Assembly: GCF_020509005.1 (NCBI RefSeq)
Contig: NC_063015.1
Coordinates: forward strand, 5,442,501-5,506,500
DNA: 64,000 nucleotides
Direction: 5' to 3'
Source of the DNA: Fulvia fulva
Taxonomy: Eukaryota > Ascomycota > Dothideomycetes > Mycosphaerellales > Mycosphaerellaceae
Part shown: in pieces, positions 44,757-55,028 of the stretch
How positions within the stretch are numbered: the stretch's first letter is position 1
Layout: the number at the start of each line of letters is the position of its first letter
Program-made: the position numbers and the translations under genes
The notes under the pieces: generated by a model
Told to the model about the DNA's origin: nothing
Seen by the model: the letters and a program-made list of their open reading frames with translations, nothing else
Database searches by the model: none

Positions 44757-46029
44757 CGACAGTTCAATGTTCCGCGAGATATCAATCATTGTCACGAGGG
44801 CTTCAAGATCGACGGGGTCAATGTCGAACCAAGCAGTATGCGGGTGGTCTGCACGAGGGATGGGAAGGGAAAGGACGACTGACGTGGCGTGGGTCTGACT
44901 TTTAGAAGATGAAATATCGCAAGGGATTGAGAAGGAGGCCGAGGCCTCGCATCTTTGCACTTTGCTCGACCGAACCAATGATGATTTTTCTACTATTTGG
45001 GTGACCTCAGAGCTATTCTGCCTGTTCTCCAATGAACGCAACAGTCATAGAATGGTTTGCCATGCCCCACATGTTTCGCTTCACATCGAGCCCAACCACA
45101 TCGGCGACAGGGCCACTAGCCTTCAACATCCACATAGCATCACGACCGATAGACGCAAGTGATATGGATGCTGAGAATTATGACATGATAGCGATCCGCT
45201 CCGTCCTCTGATCGAGCTCGCGAAGAGATTCTTATTCAATTGTTTGCGAATGGTTTGTGCACACTGAGACGAGCGTGTTGGTCCTGTCGTTGGAGTCGCG
45301 CCAACATGGGATGTTCTACGTTTTCCACGGCCGATCGGTCATCAGTAACACACCCTGCGGCTTTGCTCACACTCGAAGTCCGCGGTATAGGCGCCAGAGA
45401 GTCCTTGTTTCACAACTGTTCGATCTAGCGTAGGAGGTTGGAAGGCAGCTTCATTGCACTCACGCTGTGTCAATCGTACTCGACTCATTATTGTGGATCG
45501 GAATGCTTCAGGTCCAGAGAGAGATAAGTCCAGGGCGGCAGAGGCTCGACTCGTCGTTCCGCCTGAGCGCGTTTCGTTGAGAGTGTGCACTCGCTCTCAG
45601 TGATGTGTCCGGCATTACGACGCCTACGTGTGTCTGTAAAGACATAGTGTTTTCATTGAATGCTCAGAAGAAGCACCGAGAAACATTTCTTAGCGAGTGT
45701 GTTCCAGTACTTGTCGTCAGGACCAAGCTTGACAATATGTAAGGCTAACGACTGATGATCAACTTCGTATCCTGGAGCAGATCGCGGTCACAACGCACAA
45801 CAGGCTCTAGAGGTCCTTCGAAGGACGTTCGTAGTAGTCTCTTCGATCTCTGCCTGTGCATAAGAAACAGTGCAGTCTACCAAGCCAAGTTCGGTCTGGA
45901 ATACTGTCTTCGCACCTTCGACCAAGCGGTATGCGACATGGCAAATCATCGACGACTCCACTCGCTCCTGGTAGGTGTGGTAGCATTCATACTTCCACTT
46001 GGACCGAAGCACAAGACTGGCGATCAAAG
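44757..46029. other. Non-RIP intergenic sequence, no gene supported
   Basis: Ordinary composition directly after the truncated LTR. ORFs of 60-110 codons overlap on both strands, for example 45,755-46,078 plus and 45,788-46,111 minus, with no recognised domain. Confidence 0.5.
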
Positions 46030-47900
46030 ACTCGCCAAGGCGTGTAGGAACAGCTTCTGGTGGACTCTTCCTCCATGAATGTTCGGCCAGAGGTTGTCTC
46101 GCCAAGGCCAATTCGTAACGGACACATGATGCCTACGGGCCCGCCGAGCTTTTTCGTCTTGCTCAAGTCTCAAGATCCGTTTGGAGTCTTGACTCGCCAA
46201 GCCCAGGCCGTTGATGGCGGCGGCAATCGTCTTCAAGGTCTCACTGGAATTATGAGAATAGGAAGGTGTTACGATCGAACTGCCAAGCCTTGATCTGGCG
46301 CTGACGGCGGTGTCGTCGCTTTGGTAACTTGAGGTCACTGAGTGAGTCGTAGTCGTAAGGATGCCGGAGTCTCAATGCCGTGGTCATGCTGCGTTCGACA
46401 CAGTACACGGCTCACCACGCCATACGTCACAGAGCTGGAGGTCTCTTTCCACTCAAGGTATAAAAATTGTGCTAGATGGTCGGCTTGCCAGGCTCGAGAT
46501 GTTGTTGGTGATGGATGCCGCCCTTGCTCCATCACAGTCGATTGATCTCATATGATGACACATCAGACGTTTCGTTGCTGCTGACATATCAGGAGAGCAG
46601 TCGTAGTTTTGGCCTCGCCAAGCCGCACTTGATGAAGTTCTTCATGCTCACACGTTGCTTGTATCCGATGTGATGCGATGACGATCAGCTGGCCAAGCTC
46701 TATCGAACGTTGCGAATGCTGTTTCACGCAGGGCACTAGATTGCCTCTTCACAGCAGGCTGAGGTGCCATCGCTGGTGCCATGTTGATGTTTGGAAGAGT
46801 TGCGTCCGGCTCGCCAAGCCATGTCCGACCAAACATATGATACTCAGACATCATATGGGCCAGATGTATTTTCTTAAATGATTTGCTTGCCAAGATGAAT
46901 CGGAAATTGGGATAGTATCGCCGTCTTGCTCCAGTGGTATGATTGGGTGAAGAAGTGGTAGGTCCAGGCTCGCCAAGCAGGGTCTGTTGATTGGGGGTCT
47001 TGTGCTCGCTGTTTACGCAGAGTTGTGAAGATGGGGAGATTATCGGTTCGCCAGGCTCGATCTGGGTTGGTGGTGCTATCGCCGCTCTTGCTTGGATCTG
47101 TGAAAGTGGTAAATCATGGCTCGCCAAGCCAGGCCTGCCGATGGAAGCGCTGCCCCTGTTGCTCAGGGTTGTCATGATATGGTGGACCATCGGGCTCGAC
47201 CTTTGTTGATGGTGGTATTGCCGCTCTTGCTCAAGGGGTGAGTTGACGTGAAAGTGGTTGACCCTTACTTTATAAGCCAAGTCCGCTAAGAGAGAGTCTG
47301 CTCTCGCCGTTGCTCAAAGTTGTCATGACGTGGTAGACGATCGGCTTGCCAAGCTCGATCTGACACCTGTTACGTTGACAGTTGAGGTGGTGCGCCATTT
47401 CCAAGATGCCGCAGTCTCGCTTGTTGTGGTTGTTGCACAGATGTCAAAGCATTCCATTGCGGCTTGCCAAACCAGGATCCTGCGAGGTGAGAAGCGATCG
47501 GCGTGCCAGGCTCGATCGCGTGTGATCCATGTTGACGTTCTCGCTCAGAGTGAAGGAGTTGACTGTGTGTCTTTAGTGCGTTCAATGCAATGCTATTCTC
47601 TTGCTCAAGTGGAAGTGTTTGGGTCTGAGTTGCCAAGTGCCAATGCGCAACATAATAGGCTTGCCATGCTCGATTCGAAGAAATGTTGTTTGTATTCAGT
47701 TTTTTGCTCGAGGAATGTTGTGTGTTCGCGATGCGCATTCTGCTCCGTGTGGTGCCACTGTCACGTGTAGAGTCTGGGTCTGGCAAAGCCAAGTGCAGGT
47801 GAGGGCGCATAATCGAGTCGATAGTGCCGCATATGCTCTGGGTGATGACCGCTTCCAAGTCATCTCATGGTGTCGTAGGATGAGGCTTGCCGGGCCGTCT
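46030..47900 (+). repeat. Decayed minisatellite with palindromic core GGCTTGCCAAGCC
   Basis: About 18 copies of GGCTYGCCARGCY, often followed by TCGATCTG, occur for example at 46,193, 46,482, 46,611, 46,808, 46,884, 46,967, 47,045, 47,118, 47,343, 47,500 and 47,658. Between 46,808 and 47,343 the spacing is 73-83 bp. Units alternate between two kinds: one carries CGCTCTTGCT and GAAAGTGGT, the other GTTGCTCA and GTTGTCATGA, so the higher-order period is about 150 bp. The ideal core is a perfect odd palindrome, GGCTTG-C-CAAGCC. Overlapping ORFs (46,648-47,280, 47,370-47,858 minus; 47,330-47,770 plus) are by-products of the repeat. Confidence 0.75.
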
Positions 47901-48773
47901 GCGTAGATGGGTCATGCGTCGTCGCTCAATTAGCATGTTGTAATGTTTTTGGTCGTGAAAGCACGACCGTCAATTGTCTTCGTGTTGATAAGTTCCTGCT
48001 CCGTTCAGGGAGTTGTTCAGTGGCGTTTTGACTCTTTAGGCTATGTTACAGAAGATTGTTGCTCTCTGCGGTGAATTGGGTTGTTCATAATGTCCTCTTG
48101 CATCCAGCACCGTACAGATATGGTCGCTTTGTGATACATGCGTTGTATGGTTGTGTACTCAGTCTTGTGGTGCTGACCGGTTACTTGAAAAGATCGTGCG
48201 TTGGAGTGATGATGCACTCGTGATTGATGGTGTAAAGCCAAGCCGTTGATTGTGGTAATGTTAGTGAGAACAGGCAGAGGTAGTCGAATGCAAAAAAAGT
48301 GCTGATGGCGAGCAGCGTGAAAATAGTATCGAAACTCCTTCGGGCCCAGACACGTATGTCCAGAAATCTTCCTGCCGCTGACGTTGTGGTATCAAGCCAT
48401 GAGAACGTTGAATATGGCTGGACTCAGCATCATAGCAATAGACATATCATATTGGGCGACCATGTCACTGAGCCAGAAAGCCTTGACCTGATCGCAGAGC
48501 TCTACAAAGTAACAACAAGTCGCCTTGGCAGTGGCTCTCGAGAGGTGAATGGAAGTGGAGAGCGAATACGTCTCGGGCCGAAGTGTGAAGTGTTGCATGT
48601 GCTTCGCGACTCACCAAGCGGTCCACTTCTCCCCCAGATTCAAACTCTCGGAGAACATCAACCACTTCGCATCTCACGCATCGCTCTCTTTCTAGCATTG
48701 CAGACGGCAATACGCTACTTGTCAATACATTCTTGTGCTCGTCTCCCTGTCACACATTACTGTCGCTATCAAC
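47901..48773. other. Intergenic upstream of the 48,774 gene
   Basis: No gene supported. An overlapping plus frame at 48,299-48,916 has no domain and overlaps the better-supported 48,774 gene in another frame. Confidence 0.5.
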
Positions 48774-50198
48774 ATGCCGAAACCCGAGTCGATTTTCCGG
48801 GACATCAACAACCGCTTCACTGGAGTACAGGAGAAGTACAAGAGGCTAGAGAATCTGTATCACAAACGAGTCGGCGCAATCGCCAAGATGGACCTCGACC
48901 GAGAGCACGCAGCTGAGCGCTTCTGCCTCAATGCGATCTTCGGCTGGCGACCCTAACAGAACGAGTACAACATCAACGTCTCCAAAGAGAAGCTCGACAT
49001 AGACGAGGCACGTCCATACAAGCCCATCACCACCGAGTGGTTCAACGACTTCAATTTCATGAAGTACAAACTCGAGGCTGAGGACCCCGAGCTTATCACC
49101 GGCCAGAACCTCGAGCTCTTGGGCAAGAACATCTACCAAGCCGAGCAAAAGCTCAAGCGACTCGAGGCTGCAGTCAAGCTTCTCTTCAAAGACCATCAAC
49201 GTAATGAGACGATTCGAGAGCATATTGCGGTTATTACGCGTTGGAACGATGCGTGCGGCGCTGTCAGCCGTGGAGTGCCGATTGGAGAGGCTTGTCGAGG
49301 CGAGTCGGAAACGTCGTGGTTGAGGAAGCGGGCTGCGCATACGTCGGCAACGACCAAGGGGGAGCTACCAGACAGCAAGTCCTGCCCAACAGAGAAGAAG
49401 TCCGGCTCAAAAGCCCCAGACCCACCCGACGATGACGATGACGACGACGAATGGTCGGATTGCGAAGAAGACGAGAAAGACGAGGACAGGGAAGATGAGG
49501 TGAAAGCCGCATTTGCAGCACAAGCCGCAGACTGGAAGAAAGCAACTCAACACGGCGTATGCTACGAGATCCGCGTCAAGTTCGAGGTGCCCATGTGGGA
49601 CTGCGCACTCATCCCTCCCTTCGTCTGGACCATGATCGGCTGGGGTCCAATGCAGAAGCTTATCGAGGTCAAGGAGATCTATACCAACTCTTTTACCATT
49701 ACCGCCAGTACTGCTAGCACCGCACTCCTCGACGACTACATCGGCAGATGGAAGGCGCTCGCTCCCCATGAAGCCAACTACCCCTACCCTGTCCGTGGCA
49801 TGACAAAGGAAGTGATCCGGCAGTTCGCACGCATCACCCTCTCCCGAGCGACTCTATCTCGTCTATGGCCGGATCAGAAGATCAAGCTGATGGTGAAGGC
49901 ATTCCTGGTGGGCGGTAAGGGGATTGGCGCGACTTTCACCGAAGACCGAAGCAAGATCGAGGTCAAGCTGGCTCGAAGCACGACGGATGCACAGATGAGC
50001 GCGTTCAAGAAGTATCTCAAGCACAAGGAACTCCCGCGCTGGCATTCGGACTGGATCAATAAGCGCACAGGCGATGCAAACTCGGCTCAGCCAGATGAGA
50101 GTATTGGAGGTAGAGAGGAAGTGAAGCTGATTAGGACGGCGATTGATGAGATGGTGGAGATGTGCGAGACGTGGAAGAAGGAGGTGCATAGATTTTGA
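48774..50198 (+). CDS. Unknown fungal protein with one in-frame TAA; acidic centre
   Basis: One frame runs from Met at 48,774 (MPKPESIFRDINNRF) to a stop at 50,198, 474 codons including a single TAA at 48,954-48,956. Both sides of the TAA look coding in the same frame: KYKRLENLYHKRVGAIAKMD before and EYNINVSKEKLDIDEARPY after. The next Met, at 49,059, gives a 379-residue protein. A run of Asp and Glu follows residue 120 of the shorter form (DDDDDDDEWSDCEEDE). No family recognised. The TAA may be CAA changed by a RIP-type C to T, so this is either a recent pseudogene, a readthrough gene or a shorter gene. No splice pair that would remove the TAA in frame was found. Confidence 0.6.
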
Positions 50199-50199
50199 T

Positions 50200-50600
50200 G
50201 TCTGGGAGGGAAGAGCGCGTCGTGCGGTGGATGTGATACTAATGGCAAGACTGATGTGGTAGAGCTGACAGTGGCGGCTGCACAGAGGTCGCAAATGCAC
50301 AGATTGACTGCGAAGGAAGGGCGCCTCGCGCAATGGATGTATACTAATGGTAAGACTGATCTGATAGGGCTGAGCACCATGCCAGCAGCTTGGAGAATTC
50401 CGGAATTCTGTCAAAATAAACGGCGTAGCGCTTCATCCAATTGGTTGCCATACAATGAGCAAGACCGATCTAATGGAGCTGGAAAGCCACAATCGCAGCG
50501 TGGAAAGTGTAATATGAAGAGTATCCCTTGCAGGTCAAACGGCATGGCATTTCACGCACTGGGTGTAATACCAATGGCAAGACCGATCTGACTACTAGGT
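50200..50600 (+). repeat. Degenerate tandem repeat of about 105-117 bp, four units
   Basis: Similar segments at about 50,230 (GATACTAATGGCAAGACTGAT), 50,335 (TATACTAATGGTAAGACTGA), 50,450 (CAATGAGCAAGACCGATC) and 50,562 (ATACCAATGGCAAGACCGAT). It lies directly after the stop of the 48,774 gene, so part may be its 3' UTR. Confidence 0.6.
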
Positions 50601-51080
50601 CCATACCTGAACACACCGGTTAGATACGAACGGCAAAACTACTCTGGACGAAGATCGAGTCTAGTAAGCCCAACACATACACCATTATAGCAACTCGGCG
50701 TGACAGCGAGCACGAGACACCATTAGTGCATCTGACTTAGCCAGTCGGGGTCTATTACTTCTTCACTCAACTATACTAATGGAGCATGGCGGCAACACCA
50801 CCACCGATACCCACGATACGGATATGAGTTTTTGAGGAAATGTACTGGCTCGAAGCCAAAGTCGCACACATCACGCCTCCATGGCCCCGAGCTGGAAAGC
50901 ACCCTGCGGCTACAGAACAAACGATTGAGAAAGACGGCCGAAGCCTCTAATATGGGGAAGTATTTGCTGGGTTTGATCATCCTATTTATACAGTCATGTA
51001 CTCGTACACCCTACATCAGACCCAAACGTCTCGAAGTGATGCCTGCATCACTTACCTGTTCATGCGATCATGACCTACCT
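50601..51080. other. Intergenic, no gene supported
   Basis: Small ORFs only. It contains the 3' flank of the minus-strand gene at 51,081. Confidence 0.5.
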
Positions 51081-51434
51081 CTACTTATTGTGGAAGCCGA
51101 TCTTGGGGAGCGGACCAGTTGGGGCTGGGACGGTGGCAGCCTTTGGCTTGCGACCACCTCGCTTGCCGCCTCGCTTCTTGGTGGAGTAACCAATCTTGGT
51201 GACGTGCTCGGTCTTTGGAGCCTCGACCTGCTTGGGCTTGTTGCCAGAGACCTTCTTGACCTTCTTGGTGACGGTCTCGAAGTCGTCCACCTCGTCCCAG
51301 TCGACTGTGGAGGAGTTGAGAGTCTCCGAGGTCTCGGAGGTGTTGGTGGAAGAGGAGGCCGCGGAGACAGCGACGAGGCTGTCGGTGCTTGAGGAAGCGA
51401 GGAGCGAGAAGAGGTTGCTGGTTGAGCCAGGCAT
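51081..51434 (-). CDS. Small Ser/Thr-rich and basic protein, unknown
   Basis: 117 residues from Met at 51,434 (MPGSTSNLFSLLASSS). The frame is open further upstream, but the His/Asn/Gln-rich upstream part looks like 5' UTR. The N-terminal half is rich in Ser and Thr, then comes VDWDEVDDFETVTKKVKKVS and a basic tail with KKRGGKRGGRKPKA, suggesting nucleic-acid binding. No signal peptide. Codon use is biased to C and G in third positions, supporting a real gene. No family recognised. Confidence 0.68.
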   Translation of the reverse strand: MPGSTSNLFSLLASSSTDSLVAVSAASSSTNTSETSETLNSSTVDWDEVDDFETVTKKVKKVSGNKPKQVEAPKTEHVTKIGYSTKKRGGKRGGRKPKAATVPAPTGPLPKIGFHNK

Positions 51435-52219
51435 GGTTGCGGTGGGGTTGGTTGGCCTGGTTGGTTGAGTTGCAAGAATCTTGAAGTTGATGCTCAAGTT
51501 GTTGGCGTGGTTTGGTTGCTTGTGGTGTAGCTGTTGAGTGTGGTTGTGATGCTGGTGATGATCTTCCAATGTAGAAGCAAGGCAGACTTATGTTTGCCAA
51601 TGGGTAGTCTACCTGGCACAAAGATCATTGTCAAAGCACCGTAAAAGGCATTGATGTGCATTGTGCTATTGCTTTCAAGGCAGTCCCGAAGGCATTGTTG
51701 CCCAAGAAGCCATTGGCGAACGACAAAGCCGTTGATGCTCATGATATCTTGGAGATGTTAGACAAAGCGAACGCTGTGGTCAGGTGATCCTTGTCGGTGC
51801 ATACATGTCCATACGTCTAGAGCACCGCTGGCAGGCGCAGCCACCTTCACAGTACTGTAGCCTTCTAGCACCTCGCGTAGCAGGTGTCGAACTTACAGAT
51901 ACTGACCTAGCGCATCAGTTGATCAACAAAAGGGTATGGAACAGTCGGGCACGACGCTGCCAGGTTGCGTGCGGTGCTGTCTTGTTATCATATTGTCAAT
52001 TTCATGCTAAGATTTTGCAGCCTTGCGAGGTTGCCCAGCTACACCCACAAATGATGTGTCCTATCGCAATCCAGACGTTAACGAAGCTTGCTTGTTTGCA
52101 GCAGACTTTCTTCACAGTCTCCTTGGAACCTTGGGAAGGGCTTTGACGGACAGGAGCTCTCAGATGAACAGTGTAGCATTTCCGCCTTTCTCTGATCAAA
52201 TGTGCATGTTGGCTAGGTA
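51435..52219. other. Intergenic, no gene supported
   Basis: Probably the promoter and 5' UTR of the 51,081 gene, then anonymous sequence up to the broken GH55 gene. ORFs at 51,784-52,146 and 52,023-52,283 show no domain. Confidence 0.45.
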
Positions 52220-52915
52220 CTATCGAATCAGAAACTGGTTCTGGTTGATATACCACTGGCTTCCATTGCCTCCTGGAAGGTAGACGTTGGTGTCAATGAG
52301 TGCTATCCCTACAAAGTCCGGGGTGCCTTTGATCCTTGGCTAGTTGTTGGCGTCCCCGACGAACTGAGTATAGTAGTACTGGACTAGTGGTGATAACACT
52401 TGATACTCGCCGGGAGGGAAGTAGATGACGGCGCCCAATGCCGAAGACTGGCCACAGCCCTCTCCACAGCGAGCTCCGTTGACGATTGCGTCATTGATAG
52501 CTTGGGTATCGTCAGTAACTCCATCACCGCGAGCACCGTAGTCTTTGACGTTGCGAAAGATAGTGTACTGGCTTGCGTTATCCACAAATGGTGATTGGCC
52601 ATGCTTGACAATATTTGGCCAGAAGTCGGGATCGTCCCGGAGGCCCGCCTGCCGTAACTCTGTGGCAACATTGACCTGTCCAAGAGCATCGCTGACTATA
52701 GTATTCAGGGCTTCGAAGTATGCTGAGTGAGCCGCTGGAGCTTTCATATCGCCTTTGTCGGGTGCGACCCCGAAGGTGTTGTCGGTGTTGTCCACCATAT
52801 ACGATGGCGGAGGCTTTGGAGGTCTTCGCTTGAAGCCAGGGGTCAGCGGTGGCACATACTGTGCTGTTGCAGCACTGATCAGGCCGCCAATGGCGAGCAA
52901 GCTCCGTCGCTTCAT
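52220..52915 (-). pseudogene. GH55 exo-beta-1,3-glucanase, truncated and with in-frame stop
   Basis: N-terminal piece of a secreted glycoside hydrolase 55 protein (family cleaves beta-1,3-glucan). A signal peptide is seen (MKRRSLLAIGGLISAATAQ). The first pectate-lyase-like repeat has FRNVKDYGARGDGVTDDTQA near residues 120-140 and AVIYFPPGEYQV. An in-frame TAG at 52,340-52,342 follows VGDANN; the frame then continues convincingly (GTPDFVGIALIDTNVYLPGG) for about 39 codons until TAG at 52,220-52,222, after which homology is lost. Family members are about 750 residues or longer, so roughly three quarters are missing. Non-functional. Confidence 0.8.
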
Positions 52916-53382
52916 TGTGGGCCCTCGCGAACGGTAGTGGTGCTGCCGTGGTGTGGAGTAATGAATATGAGTCCTTTCCAGACATTGTCGCTGTTGTCAG
53001 TAATCGAGTATCCGTGGCATTTTCCAAGAATGTCTCGTTGGTTGTGCTGCGTTTGAGGGTCAATGGTAGACTTTATGTAGAAGAGGTGCAGAAAGGCTGT
53101 GGGCAAGAAGTGAGCTTTCACGAAGGCAAGGCTGCAGGGCAGGCCACCTGTATCTGAAGACCCGATTGCATGTGACCCAGGGGCGGCTACCCCTTTGGTG
53201 CAGGTGGGGAGCTGACCGCAATGAGCTAGCAGTGACATGAATGCATGGCCAACAGCTTTCCACATGTCGCATGATGTAGAGAAAGACGTTTGCATTGAAT
53301 GATTTGAAGGCGCGGTTCCTCTCTGTATGACATCAATATCCCCGCACTGACCTGGCTATACTCTATGTGACGGACCTTTGAG
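52916..53382. other. Intergenic, no gene supported
   Basis: Former promoter of the GH55 relic and 3' flank of the 53,383 gene. Overlapping ORFs lack domains. Confidence 0.5.
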
Positions 53383-54420
53383 TCACTTCAAAGCACTCGT
53401 GCATGTTGGAGCAGCGGAAAGGCACATTCCGCAAGCGCATCCGCCGAATTCATTCTCATCCTCTGAGTTCACTTGCGCATCTTGTCCGTAAAGCGCCTCT
53501 GCCTCACGTACTTGATCCTCACGCCATGCAGGATACTCGGTCATCTCCACCAATTCCCTTGCCCACCAGTCTCCATACCACTCGAGCCATTCGATGATAC
53601 CCTCGAAGACGCGCTCTCGCTCTTCATCGGTGCATCGAAGACGTGGAGACACCTCCTGAGCAAAGAAGATCCGCCATTTCCACTCACGCTGCTCAGCCTT
53701 AATCTCATCACCCTCGAGCGTTGGTCCCCTGGAAGTTTGCTCGCCCCGTGAGCAATAGTAGTAGATCATGAAGCTTTGATTTTCCGGCGTCCCCTGCCCT
53801 AGCTGGAAGCCAGCTCCCAGCTCCCAGCCATCGCGCCACATGTCCCTACCCAGTGGTGGAAGCAGACAGCCGTCTTCGTCTATGGCGTCCTCACCCATCT
53901 CGGTGTGTGTCATTCTTTCTGGGTCTGATCCCCTCACACCACGAATACCGCAGATGCCTGATGTGCGCATATCGTTGTCATAGATGCCATCAGTCACGGC
54001 TAGCAAGCTGACGTAGTTGGCAGGCAATTGTATGGCCGCGTAGTCTGGATCGTCTTTGTCGAAGGGGTCGTTGACACCAATCTGGAGCCGGTGCAAGAAG
54101 CCTCTCAGCTCCTCGGCTGGGACTGGCGGCGAAGTCCCGGCATGATGTTGGCCGAGATCATGAGAGCGTGTCAGAATGTCGAGTGGCCTAGTGAGGCCAA
54201 GGGACGTGACGCAGGACGTCCAATCATCGAAACCCAGGCAATGAGCCAAAGCAGCTTCTTCGTCAAAGAATGCTCCCTCCGCAGCATCCTCCGCTCTCTG
54301 TACTGGAGCTCCAAGCCACTGTCCGTTGGACCATACTTGCTGCTCCTCAAAATTCTTCACCGCAGCGGCAACGCGGTCGGTCATGCTGAGACCTTCGAGA
54401 CCTGCAGTGATGTCGCCCAT
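53383..54420 (-). CDS. SMI1/KNR4-like protein (probable)
   Basis: 345 residues from Met at 54,420 (MGDITAGLEGLSMTDRV), single exon, no signal peptide. The central part LPANYVSLLAVTDGIYD, followed later by an acidic segment and the GYDWW-like C-terminal part (WLEWYGDWWARELVEM), resembles SMI1/KNR4 (SUKH) domain proteins, in which a Leu-Pro-x-x-Tyr motif begins the fold. In yeast Knr4 links cell-wall synthesis to signalling; that role is not shown here. A Cys-rich tail (GGCACGMCLSAAPTC) is unusual. Intact, no RIP. Confidence 0.72.
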   Translation of the reverse strand: MGDITAGLEGLSMTDRVAAAVKNFEEQQVWSNGQWLGAPVQRAEDAAEGAFFDEEAALAHCLGFDDWTSCVTSLGLTRPLDILTRSHDLGQHHAGTSPPVPAEELRGFLHRLQIGVNDPFDKDDPDYAAIQLPANYVSLLAVTDGIYDNDMRTSGICGIRGVRGSDPERMTHTEMGEDAIDEDGCLLPPLGRDMWRDGWELGAGFQLGQGTPENQSFMIYYYCSRGEQTSRGPTLEGDEIKAEQREWKWRIFFAQEVSPRLRCTDEERERVFEGIIEWLEWYGDWWARELVEMTEYPAWREDQVREAEALYGQDAQVNSEDENEFGGCACGMCLSAAPTCTSALK

Positions 54421-55028
54421 GATGGCTTTTCGTAGCTTAAACAGGATTGAGGAATGCGCGACAGAGTTGTTGTGCTGCTGTGAGAAGCTTGCGATTTTCT
54501 GGTGGCGTCTCGCTTACTACATGTAGCGTACAGCAAACGCCCGCAAGTCGTGATAACGTAAGCGCATGTGACGACAGCAGAACAGACGGCGTTCACTCGA
54601 CACCTCGTGGTTGACTCCGAGCGACAATTTACAATGCAATTACACCTATGTACAGATCACGAGCACAGCTCGTCATCGCCGGCATGTTGCGAACATCTGA
54701 CTGCCTTTCGCCAAGGCTTTGTGCGTTAGTGTAAAAGGTAACGGGACATCTCGCACGACAAAGTGATCCATTGTTCGCCTCAGACAATGTATTGCCACTC
54801 GTTGGCTGACAAGACTTGTTCAGACATTGCTCTTTGTGACGATCGTCTGTTTCAGAGCACAAAGGGCTCACAGATACCCCTTGATCTGTTCAGGACTGTT
54901 TTGCGATTTCCACACAGACCAAGTCTCCCCCTGATACCCAGACCACTATCGCTTTGACACACAAGTTCAAACACACAATCAGAAGCCTGAACACAAAACC
55001 ACAGTCTACAGAATCACCACGAAACAAC
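54421..55028. other. Divergent promoter region between 53,383 and 55,029 genes
   Basis: About 600 bp between two divergently transcribed genes. Pyrimidine-rich stretch and AC-rich leader precede 55,029. No gene supported. Confidence 0.5.

Noticed and set aside
46648..47280. 210-codon minus ORF
   Set aside because: Follows the minisatellite units; the reading repeats with the DNA period, and other frames are equally open in parts.
48299..48916. 205-codon plus ORF
   Set aside because: Overlaps the 48,774 gene in another frame; no domain and poorer codon character.
51085..51621. 178-codon minus ORF overlapping the 51,081 gene
   Set aside because: Gln/Arg/Leu-rich out-of-frame shadow of the better ORF.
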